Assembly (NCBI RefSeq): GCF_018069625.1
Contig: NZ_CP072941.1
Coordinates: 434,001 to 498,000, forward strand
Origin: Streptomyces yatensis
GTDB lineage: Bacteria > Actinomycetota > Actinomycetes > Streptomycetales > Streptomycetaceae
Length of the DNA stretch: 64,000 bases
Reading direction: 5' to 3'
Part shown: positions 42,118-50,394 of the stretch, piece by piece
Layout of the letters: every line of letters starts with the position of its first letter
Numbering within the stretch: position 1 is the stretch's first letter
Translations under genes and position numbers: made by a program
Notes under the pieces: model-generated
Database searches by the model: none
Told to the model about the DNA's origin: nothing
What the model saw: the letters and a program-made list of their open reading frames with translations, nothing else

Positions 42118-43368
42118 GTGGCCCGTGGCTCGTCCCGCTCCCACTCCCGCGCGCTCCGGCGGCGCGCCACGGTCCGGGCGGCGGCGGTCCTGCTGCTGTG
42201 CGGGGCCGCGGTACCGTCCTGCGCCTCCACCAACGAGCACCGGCCGGACCGGGCGGAGTCGGCTTCGGCGCGGCAGAGCGCGCTGAAGGCGGCCGCTTCG
42301 GCGAAGGCCGCGGCGAAGAGGAAGGCCGCGCTGGCGCAACTGCTGCCGGGGATGCCGCCCCCGCTGAACCCCCATGACCTCTACGCCGCCGACCGGCCGG
42401 GGAAGCTGGCCCGGGCGGTGAAGGACTTCCCGTCGCGGGTGTACGTGCCCAATACGCTCTCGGACACGGTGAGCGTCATCGATCCGAAGAAGTTCAAGGT
42501 CGTCCGCACCATCCAGGTGGGCCATCAGCCGCAGCACGTGGTGCCCTCGTGGGATCTGAGGACGCTGTGGGTCAACAACGACCTGGGCAACACCCTCACC
42601 CCCATCGACCCCGCCAACGGCCGGGTCGGCCGCCCGGTGGACGTCCATGACCCGTACAACCTCTACTTCACCCCGGACGGAAAGTACGCCGTGGTGATGG
42701 CCTCCATGGACCGGGCGCTGGTCTTCCGGGACGCGCACACCATGAAGGTGGTCAAGTCGGTGCCGGTGGACTGCTACGGCGTCAACCACGCCGACTTCTC
42801 GCCGGACGGGCGCTACTTCATCGTCTCGTGCGAGTTCTCCGGTGAGCTGCTGAAGGTGGACACCGCGAAGAAGAAGGTGGTCGCCAAGCAGCGGCTGCCG
42901 ATCGCCGGGGCCATGCCGCAGGACGTCAAGATCTCGCCCAACGGCAAGACGTGGTACATCGCCGACATGGTGGCGAACGGCCTGTGGGTGCTCAACGGCG
43001 ACACCTTCGGCAAGCCGAAGCTGCTGCCCACCGGAAAGGGCACCCACGGCCTCTACGTCAGCCGCGACTCCCGCTCGATGTACATCTCCAACCGCGGCGA
43101 GGGCACCATCTCGGTGCTGTCGTTCAAGACCGGCAAGCTGGTGCAGCGGTGGCGGCTGCCCGGCGGCGGAAGCCCCGACATGGGCGGGGTGTCCAGCGAC
43201 GGCAAGGTGCTGTGGCTCTCGGGCCGCTACAACGCGGAGGTCTACGCGATCGACACCCGCAACGGCCGGCTGCGCGCCCGGATCCCGGTCGGCGGCGGTC
43301 CGCACGGGCTCGCGGTCTATCCCCAGCCCGGCCGCTACTCCCTCGGCCACACCGGAATCTTCCGCTGA
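42118..43368 (+). CDS. YncE-like beta-propeller lipoprotein
   Basis: A 416-residue protein with an N-terminal basic region, a hydrophobic segment and a lipobox-like AVPSC (Cys about residue 40), so it is probably a surface lipoprotein. A Lys/Ala-rich helix follows. From about residue 105 there are repeated propeller blades of the YVTN/YncE kind (VYVPNTLSDTVSVIDPKKFK, YAVVMASMDRALVF, MYISNRGEGTISVLSF, VLWLSGRYNAEVYAID). Blades contain S/N-x-x-x-x-T-V-S-V-I strands. Such proteins bind ligands or scaffold complexes. The GTG start follows GGAGGAA with short spacing. Function unknown. Confidence 0.8.
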   Translation: MARGSSRSHSRALRRRATVRAAAVLLLCGAAVPSCASTNEHRPDRAESASARQSALKAAASAKAAAKRKAALAQLLPGMPPPLNPHDLYAADRPGKLARAVKDFPSRVYVPNTLSDTVSVIDPKKFKVVRTIQVGHQPQHVVPSWDLRTLWVNNDLGNTLTPIDPANGRVGRPVDVHDPYNLYFTPDGKYAVVMASMDRALVFRDAHTMKVVKSVPVDCYGVNHADFSPDGRYFIVSCEFSGELLKVDTAKKKVVAKQRLPIAGAMPQDVKISPNGKTWYIADMVANGLWVLNGDTFGKPKLLPTGKGTHGLYVSRDSRSMYISNRGEGTISVLSFKTGKLVQRWRLPGGGSPDMGGVSSDGKVLWLSGRYNAEVYAIDTRNGRLRARIPVGGGPHGLAVYPQPGRYSLGHTGIFR

Positions 43369-43429
43369 GGCGGCCTTCCCGCGCGCGCCGTGGGCGGCTG
43401 TGAGGCTCTGCACAGCCAGCTGCATAGGC

Positions 43430-43445
43430 TGCCTATATAGAGGCA
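43430..43445. promoter_or_regulatory. Putative MarR operator
   Basis: TGCCTATATAGAGGCA is an inverted repeat with 7 of 8 matching arm positions, 16 nt before the MarR gene's start codon. It overlaps an AT-rich stretch (TATATAG) that could serve as a -10 element, so binding would block transcription. Confidence 0.55.
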
Positions 43446-43461
43446 TGATATAAATCTAGAT

Positions 43462-43965
43462 GTGGAATACACACAGCAGTCCGGCCCCCGGGAACCCGAC
43501 GTCCCCGCGACCCGTGAGCAGGTCGCGGAGGCGCTGGAACAGCTGGCGTTCCTCGCGGTGCGCCATCTGACCAACCGGGACATCAGCTTCACCACGGCCT
43601 CGACCCTCGGCCGGCTCAGCCGGGAGGGGCCGTCCCGGCTGACGGCCCTGGCCGCCGACGAGGGTGTCACCCAGCCCTCGATGACCCAGCTGATCCAGCG
43701 GCTGGAGCGGCAGGGGCTGGTGACCCGGGTCGACGATCCGCACGACGGGCGGGTGGTGCTGGTGGCGATCACCGACGCCGGCCGGGAGCTGCTCGCCGAG
43801 CGGCGCCGCGGCCGTACGAACCGGCTCGCCGAACTGCTGGCCACCCTCTCCCCCGAGGACCAACAGGCACTCGCCACCGCCGTCCACGCCGCCGCCCCCG
43901 CCTTCCAGCGGCTGGTCGACAGCGCGGCACGGGCACGGAAGTCCCCGGGGAGTACCGCTTCCTGA
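43462..43965 (+). CDS. MarR-family regulator
   Basis: A 167-residue regulator with the MarR winged helix: TASTLGRLSREGPSRLTALAADEGVTQPSMTQLIQRLERQGLV (core VTQPSMTQLI) and the wing DDPHDGRVVLVAITDAGREL. The start is GTG at 43462. It is followed 73 bp downstream by an MFS exporter gene on the same strand, the usual repressor-pump pair. The palindrome at 43430-43445 is the likely autoregulatory site; the ligand is unknown. Confidence 0.88.
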   Translation: MEYTQQSGPREPDVPATREQVAEALEQLAFLAVRHLTNRDISFTTASTLGRLSREGPSRLTALAADEGVTQPSMTQLIQRLERQGLVTRVDDPHDGRVVLVAITDAGRELLAERRRGRTNRLAELLATLSPEDQQALATAVHAAAPAFQRLVDSAARARKSPGSTAS

Positions 43966-44038
43966 TCAACCGGCACCCTGCCGCGCCACGGCATTGCCAT
44001 GTCGTCACGGCTGGGACCCTGAAACGACGGAGCATCTT

Positions 44039-45304
44039 TTGTCCGCTCATCCCAGCGCCCCCAACCCCTTCAAGCAGCCGAAGGCCGTATGGGCGGTCGC
44101 CTTCGCCTGCGTGATCTCCTTCATGGGCATCGGCCTCGTGGACCCGATCCTGCCCTCCCTCTCCTCCCAGTTGCATGCCACACCGAGCCAGGTGTCGCTG
44201 TTGTTCACCAGCTATCTGGTGGTCACCGCCGTCGCCATGCTGGTCACCGGATTCGTCTCCAGCCGCATCGGCGCCAAGCGCACCCTGGTGGTCGGTCTGG
44301 TGCTCATCGTGCTGTTCAGCGCGGCGGCCGGGGCGTCCGGCAGCATCGACGGGATCGTCGGCTTCCGGGCCGGATGGGGCCTGGGCAACGCCCTGTTCAT
44401 CGCCACCTCGCTCGCCGTCATCGTCGGCTCGGCCAGCGGTGGCTTCGCGGGCGCGATCATCCTCTACGAGACCGCCCTGGGCATCGGCATCGCGATCGGG
44501 CCGCTGCTGGGCGGTGAGCTCGGCGGGATCAGTTGGCGCGGACCGTTCTTCGGCGTCTCGGCCCTGATGGCCATCGCGCTGATCGCGACCATCGTGCTGG
44601 TCCAGCCCACCCCGACCCCGGCGCGCCGGGCCTCGATCGCCGACCCGATCAAGGCACTGCGCCACCGCGGGCTGCTCACCATGGGGCTGACCGCGCTCTG
44701 CTACAACTGGGGCTTCTTCACGGTGCTGGGCTATGCGCCGTTCCCGATGGACCTGGGCACCCATGAGCTCGGCTATGTCTTCACCGGCTGGGGTCTGCTC
44801 GTCGCCTTCTTCTCGGTCTTCGGCGCCCCGTGGCTACAGTCGCGGCTCGGCATAGCCCGCTCCCTGTATCTGAACCTCGCGCTGTTCGCGCTCGACATCC
44901 TCGTCATCGGCCTGTTCACCGACTCGAAGACGACGCTGATCGTGGCGGTGATCGTGGCCGGTGCCTTCATCGGCATCAACAACACCATCACCACCCAGGC
45001 GGTGATGACCGTCGCCCCCGTGGAGCGGCCCGTCGCCTCCGCCTCCTATGGCTTCGTCCGCTTCATCGGCGGCGGTCTGGCCCCGTACGCCGCGGGCAAG
45101 ATCGCCGAGCACAGCGGCGTACACCTGCCCTTCTACATCGGGGCCGCGGCGGTCGCACTGGGCATCGGCGTCCTGGCCAGCGGGCATTCGCTGCTCGCCG
45201 AGGCCGAGCGGGTCCAGGCGGCGGAGGCGGCCGGACACACCCCGGCCGAGGAGCGGCGGGAGACGCTGGAGAAGCAGGCGCTGGAACTCGGCTCGGCCGG
45301 CTGA
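44039..45304 (+). CDS. MFS efflux transporter paired with MarR
   Basis: A 421-residue, 12-helix major facilitator protein of the drug-exporter (DHA1/YfmO-like) kind. It begins SAHPSAPNPFKQPKAVWAVA after the initiator and has FMGIGLVDPILPSL in helix 1 and SSRIGAKRTLVVG in loop 2-3. I use the TTG at 44039, which has GGAG 6 nt upstream; the frame is open further but has no better start. It follows the MarR gene and should be induced by the regulator's ligand. Confidence 0.85.
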   Translation: MSAHPSAPNPFKQPKAVWAVAFACVISFMGIGLVDPILPSLSSQLHATPSQVSLLFTSYLVVTAVAMLVTGFVSSRIGAKRTLVVGLVLIVLFSAAAGASGSIDGIVGFRAGWGLGNALFIATSLAVIVGSASGGFAGAIILYETALGIGIAIGPLLGGELGGISWRGPFFGVSALMAIALIATIVLVQPTPTPARRASIADPIKALRHRGLLTMGLTALCYNWGFFTVLGYAPFPMDLGTHELGYVFTGWGLLVAFFSVFGAPWLQSRLGIARSLYLNLALFALDILVIGLFTDSKTTLIVAVIVAGAFIGINNTITTQAVMTVAPVERPVASASYGFVRFIGGGLAPYAAGKIAEHSGVHLPFYIGAAAVALGIGVLASGHSLLAEAERVQAAEAAGHTPAEERRETLEKQALELGSAG

Positions 45305-45408
45305 CGCGAGGGACGGGCCCGGCACGATACGCGGGCAGGTATGGACCAATTCGAGGGGCTCCAGTACGGTGCGCACACCATCGAACGGGGGCCCTTCCGA
45401 GGAGTGGC

Positions 45409-46143
45409 ATGGCTTCCTTACGGTCCACCCAGCGCATCGCCGGGCTCGGGTTCGCCCTACCCGCGGCCGTGGCGGTCGCGGGTCTCGCGTTCGCCTGGCC
45501 CGCGGACGCCGCGTTCATCTGGGACGGCGACGCCTCCGGCGGCACCAAGATCTACGGCCTGCTGAACTGCGACTCCCCCGGCAGCGTCACCGCCGTCTCG
45601 GACGCGCAGCGCGGCAGGATCTGGAAGTACGACAAGCCGAGCGGCAGCAATCGCTGCGAAAGCCACGGCATCGCCGTGGACGGCTCGAAATACGCCTTCC
45701 GGAACGGCGGGACCTACTGGTTCGGCTGGTCGAGCAAGCTCTCCAGCACGGTCGACAACAACGCCACGTTCCAGTGGAAGTCCTACGGGGATCACATCCA
45801 GAACTGGCCGGTGGTCCTGAAGACGCTCGGCGGCCGGACCACGATGATCCAGCGGCAGCCCGGCAACCAGGTCTTCACCATCTGGTCGACCCCGGCCACG
45901 GCGAACACGTGGAACCACTACACCATCGGGCTGCATCTGTCCGACGAGACCAAGGGCGGCTGGGTCGAGCTCTGGGTCAACGGTCGGCAGCAGCAGTTCG
46001 GCGACGGCACCACCCGGTGGGCCTGCCGCACCTTCGACAGCAGCAATGACCCCAAGTGGGGGGTGTACGGGGCCGAGAACAGCCGGGTGGTCAACTACAT
46101 CGACGACCTCAAGGTCGGCACCGCACGCGGCGACGTCGACTGA
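45409..46143 (+). CDS. Secreted polysaccharide-lyase-like protein with a TTA codon
   Basis: A 244-residue exported protein. A Sec signal peptide runs to about residue 34 (LAFAWPADA, then AFIWDG). The mature part resembles the heparin-lyase-I/glucuronan-lyase jelly-roll: FRNGGTYWFGWSSKL, VFTIWSTPATANTWNHYTI, GGWVELWVNGRQQQFG and VVNYIDDLKVG. Such proteins cleave uronic-acid polymers by beta-elimination; the catalytic residues cannot be confirmed by eye. Codon 4 (45418-45420) is TTA, so expression should depend on the bldA tRNA. GAGGAG lies a few nt before the ATG. It converges on the toxin-antitoxin pair. Confidence 0.7.
   Translation: MASLRSTQRIAGLGFALPAAVAVAGLAFAWPADAAFIWDGDASGGTKIYGLLNCDSPGSVTAVSDAQRGRIWKYDKPSGSNRCESHGIAVDGSKYAFRNGGTYWFGWSSKLSSTVDNNATFQWKSYGDHIQNWPVVLKTLGGRTTMIQRQPGNQVFTIWSTPATANTWNHYTIGLHLSDETKGGWVELWVNGRQQQFGDGTTRWACRTFDSSNDPKWGVYGAENSRVVNYIDDLKVGTARGDVD
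45418..45420 (+). other. TTA leucine codon (bldA-dependent switch)
   Basis: Codon 4 of the secreted lyase-like gene reads TTA (ATG GCT TCC TTA). I found no other in-frame TTA in the called genes. In Streptomyces such codons are read by the developmentally regulated bldA tRNA. Confidence 0.9.
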
Positions 46144-46187
46144 CCCCGAGGCCCGTGCCTGAAAGCCCCCGCCGGTCCGTTTCCCGC

Positions 46188-46565
46188 TCAGATCCGCCAG
46201 GAGCGGATGCGGCCGGCCGCGTCGAACACATCGGCCTTGCTGGAGAGGATGTCGCGGACCAGGTCGATCAGCGCCCCGTACGGCGGGTCGATGCCCTCGC
46301 CCGAAGCGTGCATATAGGCGACCGCGGTCGCGGCGGCGAACCGCGCGTTGCTCGCCGGGAGCGGTCTGAGCAGCGCGATGGTGTGCAGCAGGGCCGCGGC
46401 CCGCCACGCCGGATCGGGATCGACCCCCAGGCGCGGCGGGTCCACCCGGTGGCGGGCGACCGCGGCGACCAGACCCGAGAAGTCCGAGATGGCCGGCTGT
46501 TCCGGCATGACCTCCTCATGGCGCTGCAGCAGCCAGGGGACGTCGATATGCAGCAGCGGGGCCAT
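46188..46565 (-). CDS. Doc-type (Fic-fold) toxin
   Basis: A 125-residue helical protein with the size and layout of Doc-type toxins. The helix WRAAALLHTIALLRP is followed by LPASNARFAAATAVAYMHASGEGI, which sits where Fic/Doc proteins carry HPFxxGN-R. The catalytic His and the Gly-rich loop are not conserved (PLPASNARF), as is common in Streptomyces Doc-like proteins. Doc of phage P1 phosphorylates EF-Tu; whether this one is active is open. It begins 2 nt after the antitoxin stop, forming one operon. Confidence 0.72.
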   Translation of the reverse strand: MAPLLHIDVPWLLQRHEEVMPEQPAISDFSGLVAAVARHRVDPPRLGVDPDPAWRAAALLHTIALLRPLPASNARFAAATAVAYMHASGEGIDPPYGALIDLVRDILSSKADVFDAAGRIRSWRI

Positions 46566-46567
46566 GG

Positions 46568-46807
46568 TCAGGCGGCCTGCCCGGGATGGCGGTGCTCATC
46601 GTCGGGGAACGCGTCCGCGAAGGCGTCCGCGTTGTCCGCGAAGAACCGCCGGAAGACCTCGGCACCCTCCTGCAGAGCGCGGTGCCGCGCGATGTCGGCC
46701 ACGGTCGCCTCCCGGACGAGGGCCTTCATCGTCGTACCGCGTTCCTTGGCGATCTGGCGGAGGTCCTCAAGTTCCCGATCGCTGAATTCCACGTTGAGTG
46801 CTGACAT
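46568..46807 (-). CDS. Antitoxin of the Doc-type pair (ribbon-helix-helix)
   Basis: A 79-residue protein. The N-terminal 45 residues form a ribbon-helix-helix: LNVEFSDRELEDLRQIAKERGTTMKALVREAT, with a first strand, DRELEDLRQIA helix and a TTMKALVRE recognition helix. The C-terminal part (RRFFADNADAFADAFPDD) is acidic and should bind and block the toxin. It is upstream of the toxin gene, the usual order. The start at 46807 is chosen over 46843, whose extra residues do not fit the fold. An inverted repeat, TTTGT/ACAAA at 46866-46884, may be its operator. Confidence 0.78.
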   Translation of the reverse strand: MSALNVEFSDRELEDLRQIAKERGTTMKALVREATVADIARHRALQEGAEVFRRFFADNADAFADAFPDDEHRHPGQAA

Positions 46808-46865
46808 GCGGGACACCCTACTCACCAGGTACCCCGTCAGCAATCGCCCCAGCTCAGATCATGTT

Positions 46866-46884
46866 TTTGTAGGTACTTGACAAA
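46866..46884. promoter_or_regulatory. Inverted repeat upstream of the toxin-antitoxin operon
   Basis: TTTGT (46866-46870) and ACAAA (46880-46884) flank a 9-nt AT-rich centre, about 60 bp before the antitoxin start. Ribbon-helix-helix antitoxins repress their own operons through such sites. Confidence 0.35.
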
Positions 46885-46896
46885 CCGTTCCCGCCA

Positions 46897-47865
46897 TTAC
46901 GGAAGGCTGCGGCCGGGGACCGGTCCGCCCTCGGGTCCCAGCCGGATGAAGGGTTCGCGCACCTCACGGCCCGTCAGGCTCCGGTAGGCGGCGGGGCGGC
47001 GGAAGGCGTCCCCCCAGGTTTCCCGGCGCCGGTAGTCGCGCAGCGCGTCGAGGTCGAAGACCGCAGGATAGACCCCCGCGGCCTCACCCGCCTCGACCAC
47101 CAGGGTGTCCCGCGACCGGCCGTCGGCGAAGGCGATGCCGTCGTGGGCGACGGAGTGGCCCCAGCCGGGACCGGCGTAGTTGGCCAGGGCCATACCGGTC
47201 ATGTTCTCCCCGGCGCGGGAGCGGAACTGGGAGAGCCGGTTGATCTCCAGCTCGCAGGCGTTCGGGGTGAGGACGATCTCGGCACCGGCGAGCATCAGGG
47301 CGCGGGCGCTCTCCGGGAACTCGCGGTCGTAACAGATCATCGCCCCGGTCATCACCTCGCCCACCGCCGTGTCCAGGGCGCACACCTCGAACCCCTCCCC
47401 CGGGGTCAGCGCGGCCTCGGGCAGGTCGAAGACGCAGGTGTGCACCTTGGCGTAGGTCAGGACCAGACGGCCGTGCCGGTCGATGAGGGACAGGGTGTTG
47501 CGCGGCGCCCCGTCCCAGCGCTCCAGATAGGTGAGCGCGATGGCCATCTCCAGCTCGGCGGCCAGTTCACGGAAGCGGGTGACGAAGGGCGAGTCGCGGG
47601 TGACCGGCTCGCCGAGCCAGACGGCCCGGGGCCGCGGCGCCGCCGAGGCCTCGTCCCACAGCGACGGATGGCGGTAGCGATCGCCGCGGGCGAAGTCGTC
47701 CGGGACGGAGCAGCTGTAGCCGTTGCTCCACATCTCGGGGAAGAGCGCGATGTCGGCGCCCATGGCCGCGGCCCGCCGGCAGGCCGCCTCGCCGAGGGCG
47801 AGGTTCACGGACAACTTGGGCCCGGGCGGGGCGAGTTGCAGCAGGGCGACGGTGAGGGTGGTCAT
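46897..47865 (-). CDS. Nitrilase-family carbon-nitrogen hydrolase
   Basis: A 322-residue cytoplasmic enzyme. The catalytic triad is visible: Glu in LFPEMWSNGY (about residue 43), Lys in TYAKVHTC and Cys in ICYDREFPESAR (about residue 178). It belongs to the amidase/nitrilase superfamily, which hydrolyses amides such as N-carbamoyl compounds or deaminated glutathione. True nitrile activity is not implied. AAGGAGG lies 8 nt before the ATG. It is divergent from the ManD-like gene. Confidence 0.85.
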   Translation of the reverse strand: MTTLTVALLQLAPPGPKLSVNLALGEAACRRAAAMGADIALFPEMWSNGYSCSVPDDFARGDRYRHPSLWDEASAAPRPRAVWLGEPVTRDSPFVTRFRELAAELEMAIALTYLERWDGAPRNTLSLIDRHGRLVLTYAKVHTCVFDLPEAALTPGEGFEVCALDTAVGEVMTGAMICYDREFPESARALMLAGAEIVLTPNACELEINRLSQFRSRAGENMTGMALANYAGPGWGHSVAHDGIAFADGRSRDTLVVEAGEAAGVYPAVFDLDALRDYRRRETWGDAFRRPAAYRSLTGREVREPFIRLGPEGGPVPGRSLP

Positions 47866-48110
47866 GGCGGAGGCCTCCTTCGGTATCTGATGGCGTGCGG
47901 ACGGCGCGAAGGAGGTGTCCGGGCGGGCCCCGGGGGCGGGGCGGGTGTCACAGCATGCCGCCACGCTACCCGCGGGCGTGGGAGTTGACGAGGGGGCGGG
48001 AGGCGGGCCGTCGCCCCCGGATCCCGGCGGCGGGAAGCGGGTAGGGCTGCCCGTACGGCGTGATCGCCGGAACGGACCGAGCAAGCGGAACAAGGGGAAT
48101 GGGGTATGCG

Positions 48111-49352
48111 GTGAGGATCGAGTCGGCCGAGGTCGTCATCACCAGTCCGGGGCGCAATTTCGTCACCCTGCGCATCGTCACCGAGGACGGTGTCACGGGT
48201 CTGGGGGACGCCACGCTCAACGGCCGTGAGCTGGCCGTCGCCTCGTATCTGCGGGACCACGTGGTGCCGCTGCTGCTGAACCGGGACGCCTCGCGCATCG
48301 AGGACACCTGGCAGTATCTGTACCGCGGGGCGTACTGGCGGCGGGGTCCGGTGACCATGGCCGCCATCGCGGCCGTCGACACGGCGCTGTGGGACATCAA
48401 GGCCAAGGCCGCCGGGATGCCGCTGTACCAGCTGCTGGGCGGGGCCTCGCGCACCGGGGCGCTGGCCTACGGACACGCCTCCGGCCGGGACGTCCCCGAG
48501 CTGCTCGACTCTATCCGTGCCCATCTGGAGCGGGGCTATCGCGCGATCCGCGTGCAGACCGGCGTCCCCGGGCTGGCCTCGGTCTACGGGGTGGCCTCCG
48601 CCAGCGCGGGCGGCGGGGAGCGCTACGACTACGAACCCGCGCGCCGGGGGTCGGGGCCCCGGGTGCTGCCCGCCGAGGAGAGTTGGGACACCCGGGCCTA
48701 TCTGCGCCATGTGCCGACGGTGTTCGAGGCCGTACGGCAGGAGTTCGGCCCGGAGCTGCCGCTGCTGCACGACGGCCACCACCGGATGACGCCCATCCAG
48801 GCGGCCCGGCTCGGCAAGGCGCTGGAGCCGTACGACCTGTTCTGGCTGGAGGACGCCACGCCCGGCGAGGACCAGGCGGCGCTGCGGCTCATCCGGCAGC
48901 ACACCACCACCCCGCTGGCCATCGGCGAGGTCTTCAACCACGTCCACGACTACACCACCCTGCTGAGCGAGCGGCTGATCGACTATGTGCGCTCGGCGGT
49001 GACCCACACCGGCGGGGTCACCGCCATGCGCAAACTGCTGGACCTGGCCGCGGTCTACGGGATCAAGTCCGGCATCCACGGCCCGACCGACATCTCCCCG
49101 GTGGGCATGGCCGCGGCGCTCCACCTGGATCTGGCCGTCCACAACTTCGGCATACAGGAGTACATGCCGCACACCGCCGACACCCTGGAGGTCTTCCGCA
49201 CCTCCTTCCGCTTCGAGGAGGGGCTGCTGCACCCGTCCGACACCCCGGGCCTGGGCGTCGAGCTGGACACCGAGGCCGCCGGACGGTTCCCGTACCAGCC
49301 CGCCTACCTGCCGGTGAACCGGCTGGCGGACGGCACGGTGCACGACTGGTGA
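48111..49352 (+). CDS. D-mannonate dehydratase-like enolase-superfamily enzyme
   Basis: A 413-residue enzyme of the ManD/RspA group, close to the family length of about 400. It begins [21 protein letters not shown] after the initiator, the typical ManD start. Metal ligands are the Asp in LLHDGHHRM, the Glu in WLEDATP and the Glu in AIGEVF. The second-strand motif reads RAIRVQTG, as in ManD, and the C-terminus contains [15 protein letters not shown]. It should dehydrate D-mannonate or a related sugar acid to the 2-keto-3-deoxy acid; some members have low activity. I use the GTG at 48111 with GGGG 6 nt upstream. The aldo/keto reductase follows 42 bp later. Confidence 0.87.
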   Translation: MRIESAEVVITSPGRNFVTLRIVTEDGVTGLGDATLNGRELAVASYLRDHVVPLLLNRDASRIEDTWQYLYRGAYWRRGPVTMAAIAAVDTALWDIKAKAAGMPLYQLLGGASRTGALAYGHASGRDVPELLDSIRAHLERGYRAIRVQTGVPGLASVYGVASASAGGGERYDYEPARRGSGPRVLPAEESWDTRAYLRHVPTVFEAVRQEFGPELPLLHDGHHRMTPIQAARLGKALEPYDLFWLEDATPGEDQAALRLIRQHTTTPLAIGEVFNHVHDYTTLLSERLIDYVRSAVTHTGGVTAMRKLLDLAAVYGIKSGIHGPTDISPVGMAAALHLDLAVHNFGIQEYMPHTADTLEVFRTSFRFEEGLLHPSDTPGLGVELDTEAAGRFPYQPAYLPVNRLADGTVHDW

Positions 49353-49394
49353 GCGGGGGTACGGTGAGCGTCGCAGCAGGAGAGAAGAGGGAGC

Positions 49395-50378
49395 ATGGAG
49401 CAGCGTGAGTTCGGCCGGCTCGGCCGGAAGGTCTCGGTCGTGGGCCTGGGCACCTGGCAGCTGGGCGCGGACTGGGGCGAGGTCGGCGAGCAGGACGCCC
49501 TGGCCGTGCTGGACGCGGCCGTCGAAGCGGGCGTGACGTTCTTCGACACCGCCGATGTGTACGGGGACGGGCGCAGCGAGCGGCTCATCGGGCGGTATCT
49601 GCGGGAGCGGCCGGACGCCGGGATCTTCGTGGCGACCAAGATGGGGCGGCGGCTGCCGCAGCTCGAGGAGAACTACACCCTGGACAACTTCCGCGCGTGG
49701 ACCGACCGGTCGCGGGCCAACCTGGGGGTGGACACCCTGGATCTGGTGCAGCTGCACTGCCCGCCGTCCCCGGTGCACTCCTCGGAGGCGGTCTTCGACG
49801 CGCTGGACACGCTGGTGGCCGAGGAGCGCGTGGCGGCGTACGGGGTGAGCGTCGAGACGTGTGCGGAGGCGCTGGCGGCGATCGCGCGGCCCGGCACGGC
49901 GAGCGTGCAGATCATCCTCAACCCGTTCCGGCTCAAGCCGCTGGAGGAGGTGGTGCCGGCGGCGCGGGAGGCCGGTGTGGGGATCATCGCGCGGGTGCCA
50001 CTGGCGTCCGGGCTGCTGTCGGGGAAGTACACCAGGGACACCGTCTTCGCCGAGAACGACCACCGCACCTTCAACCGGCACGGCGAGGCGTTCGACCAGG
50101 GCGAGACCTTCTCCGGTGTGGGCTTCGAGGAGGGTCTCGAGGCGGCGGTGGAGTTCGCGGAGCTGGCGCCCGAGGGAGCCACCCCCGCGCAGACGGCGCT
50201 GCGGTGGATCGTCCAGCAGCCGGGCGTGACCTCGGTCATCCCGGGGGCGCGTTCGCCCGAGCAGGCTCGGGCGAACGCGGACGCGGCGGGGCTGCCCCCG
50301 CTGCCCGCCGCCACGCTGGAGGCCGTCGGCGACCTGTACGACCGGCGGCTCCGGGCCCGGGTGCACCCTCGCTGGTAG
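49395..50378 (+). CDS. Aldo/keto reductase
   Basis: A 327-residue NADPH-dependent oxidoreductase with the full AKR layout: REFGRLGRKVSVVGLGTWQLG, the Asp and Tyr in FFDTADVYGDGRSE, the Lys in FVATKMG, the His-region in DLVQLHCPP, and TSVIPGARSPEQ near the end for cofactor binding. It probably reduces a sugar or keto-acid aldehyde made next to ManD. It shares an operon with ManD (42 bp gap). It converges on the GH5 gene, 16 bp between ends. Confidence 0.88.
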   Translation: MEQREFGRLGRKVSVVGLGTWQLGADWGEVGEQDALAVLDAAVEAGVTFFDTADVYGDGRSERLIGRYLRERPDAGIFVATKMGRRLPQLEENYTLDNFRAWTDRSRANLGVDTLDLVQLHCPPSPVHSSEAVFDALDTLVAEERVAAYGVSVETCAEALAAIARPGTASVQIILNPFRLKPLEEVVPAAREAGVGIIARVPLASGLLSGKYTRDTVFAENDHRTFNRHGEAFDQGETFSGVGFEEGLEAAVEFAELAPEGATPAQTALRWIVQQPGVTSVIPGARSPEQARANADAAGLPPLPAATLEAVGDLYDRRLRARVHPRW

Positions 50379-50394
50379 CGGTGGCATCAGAGGC

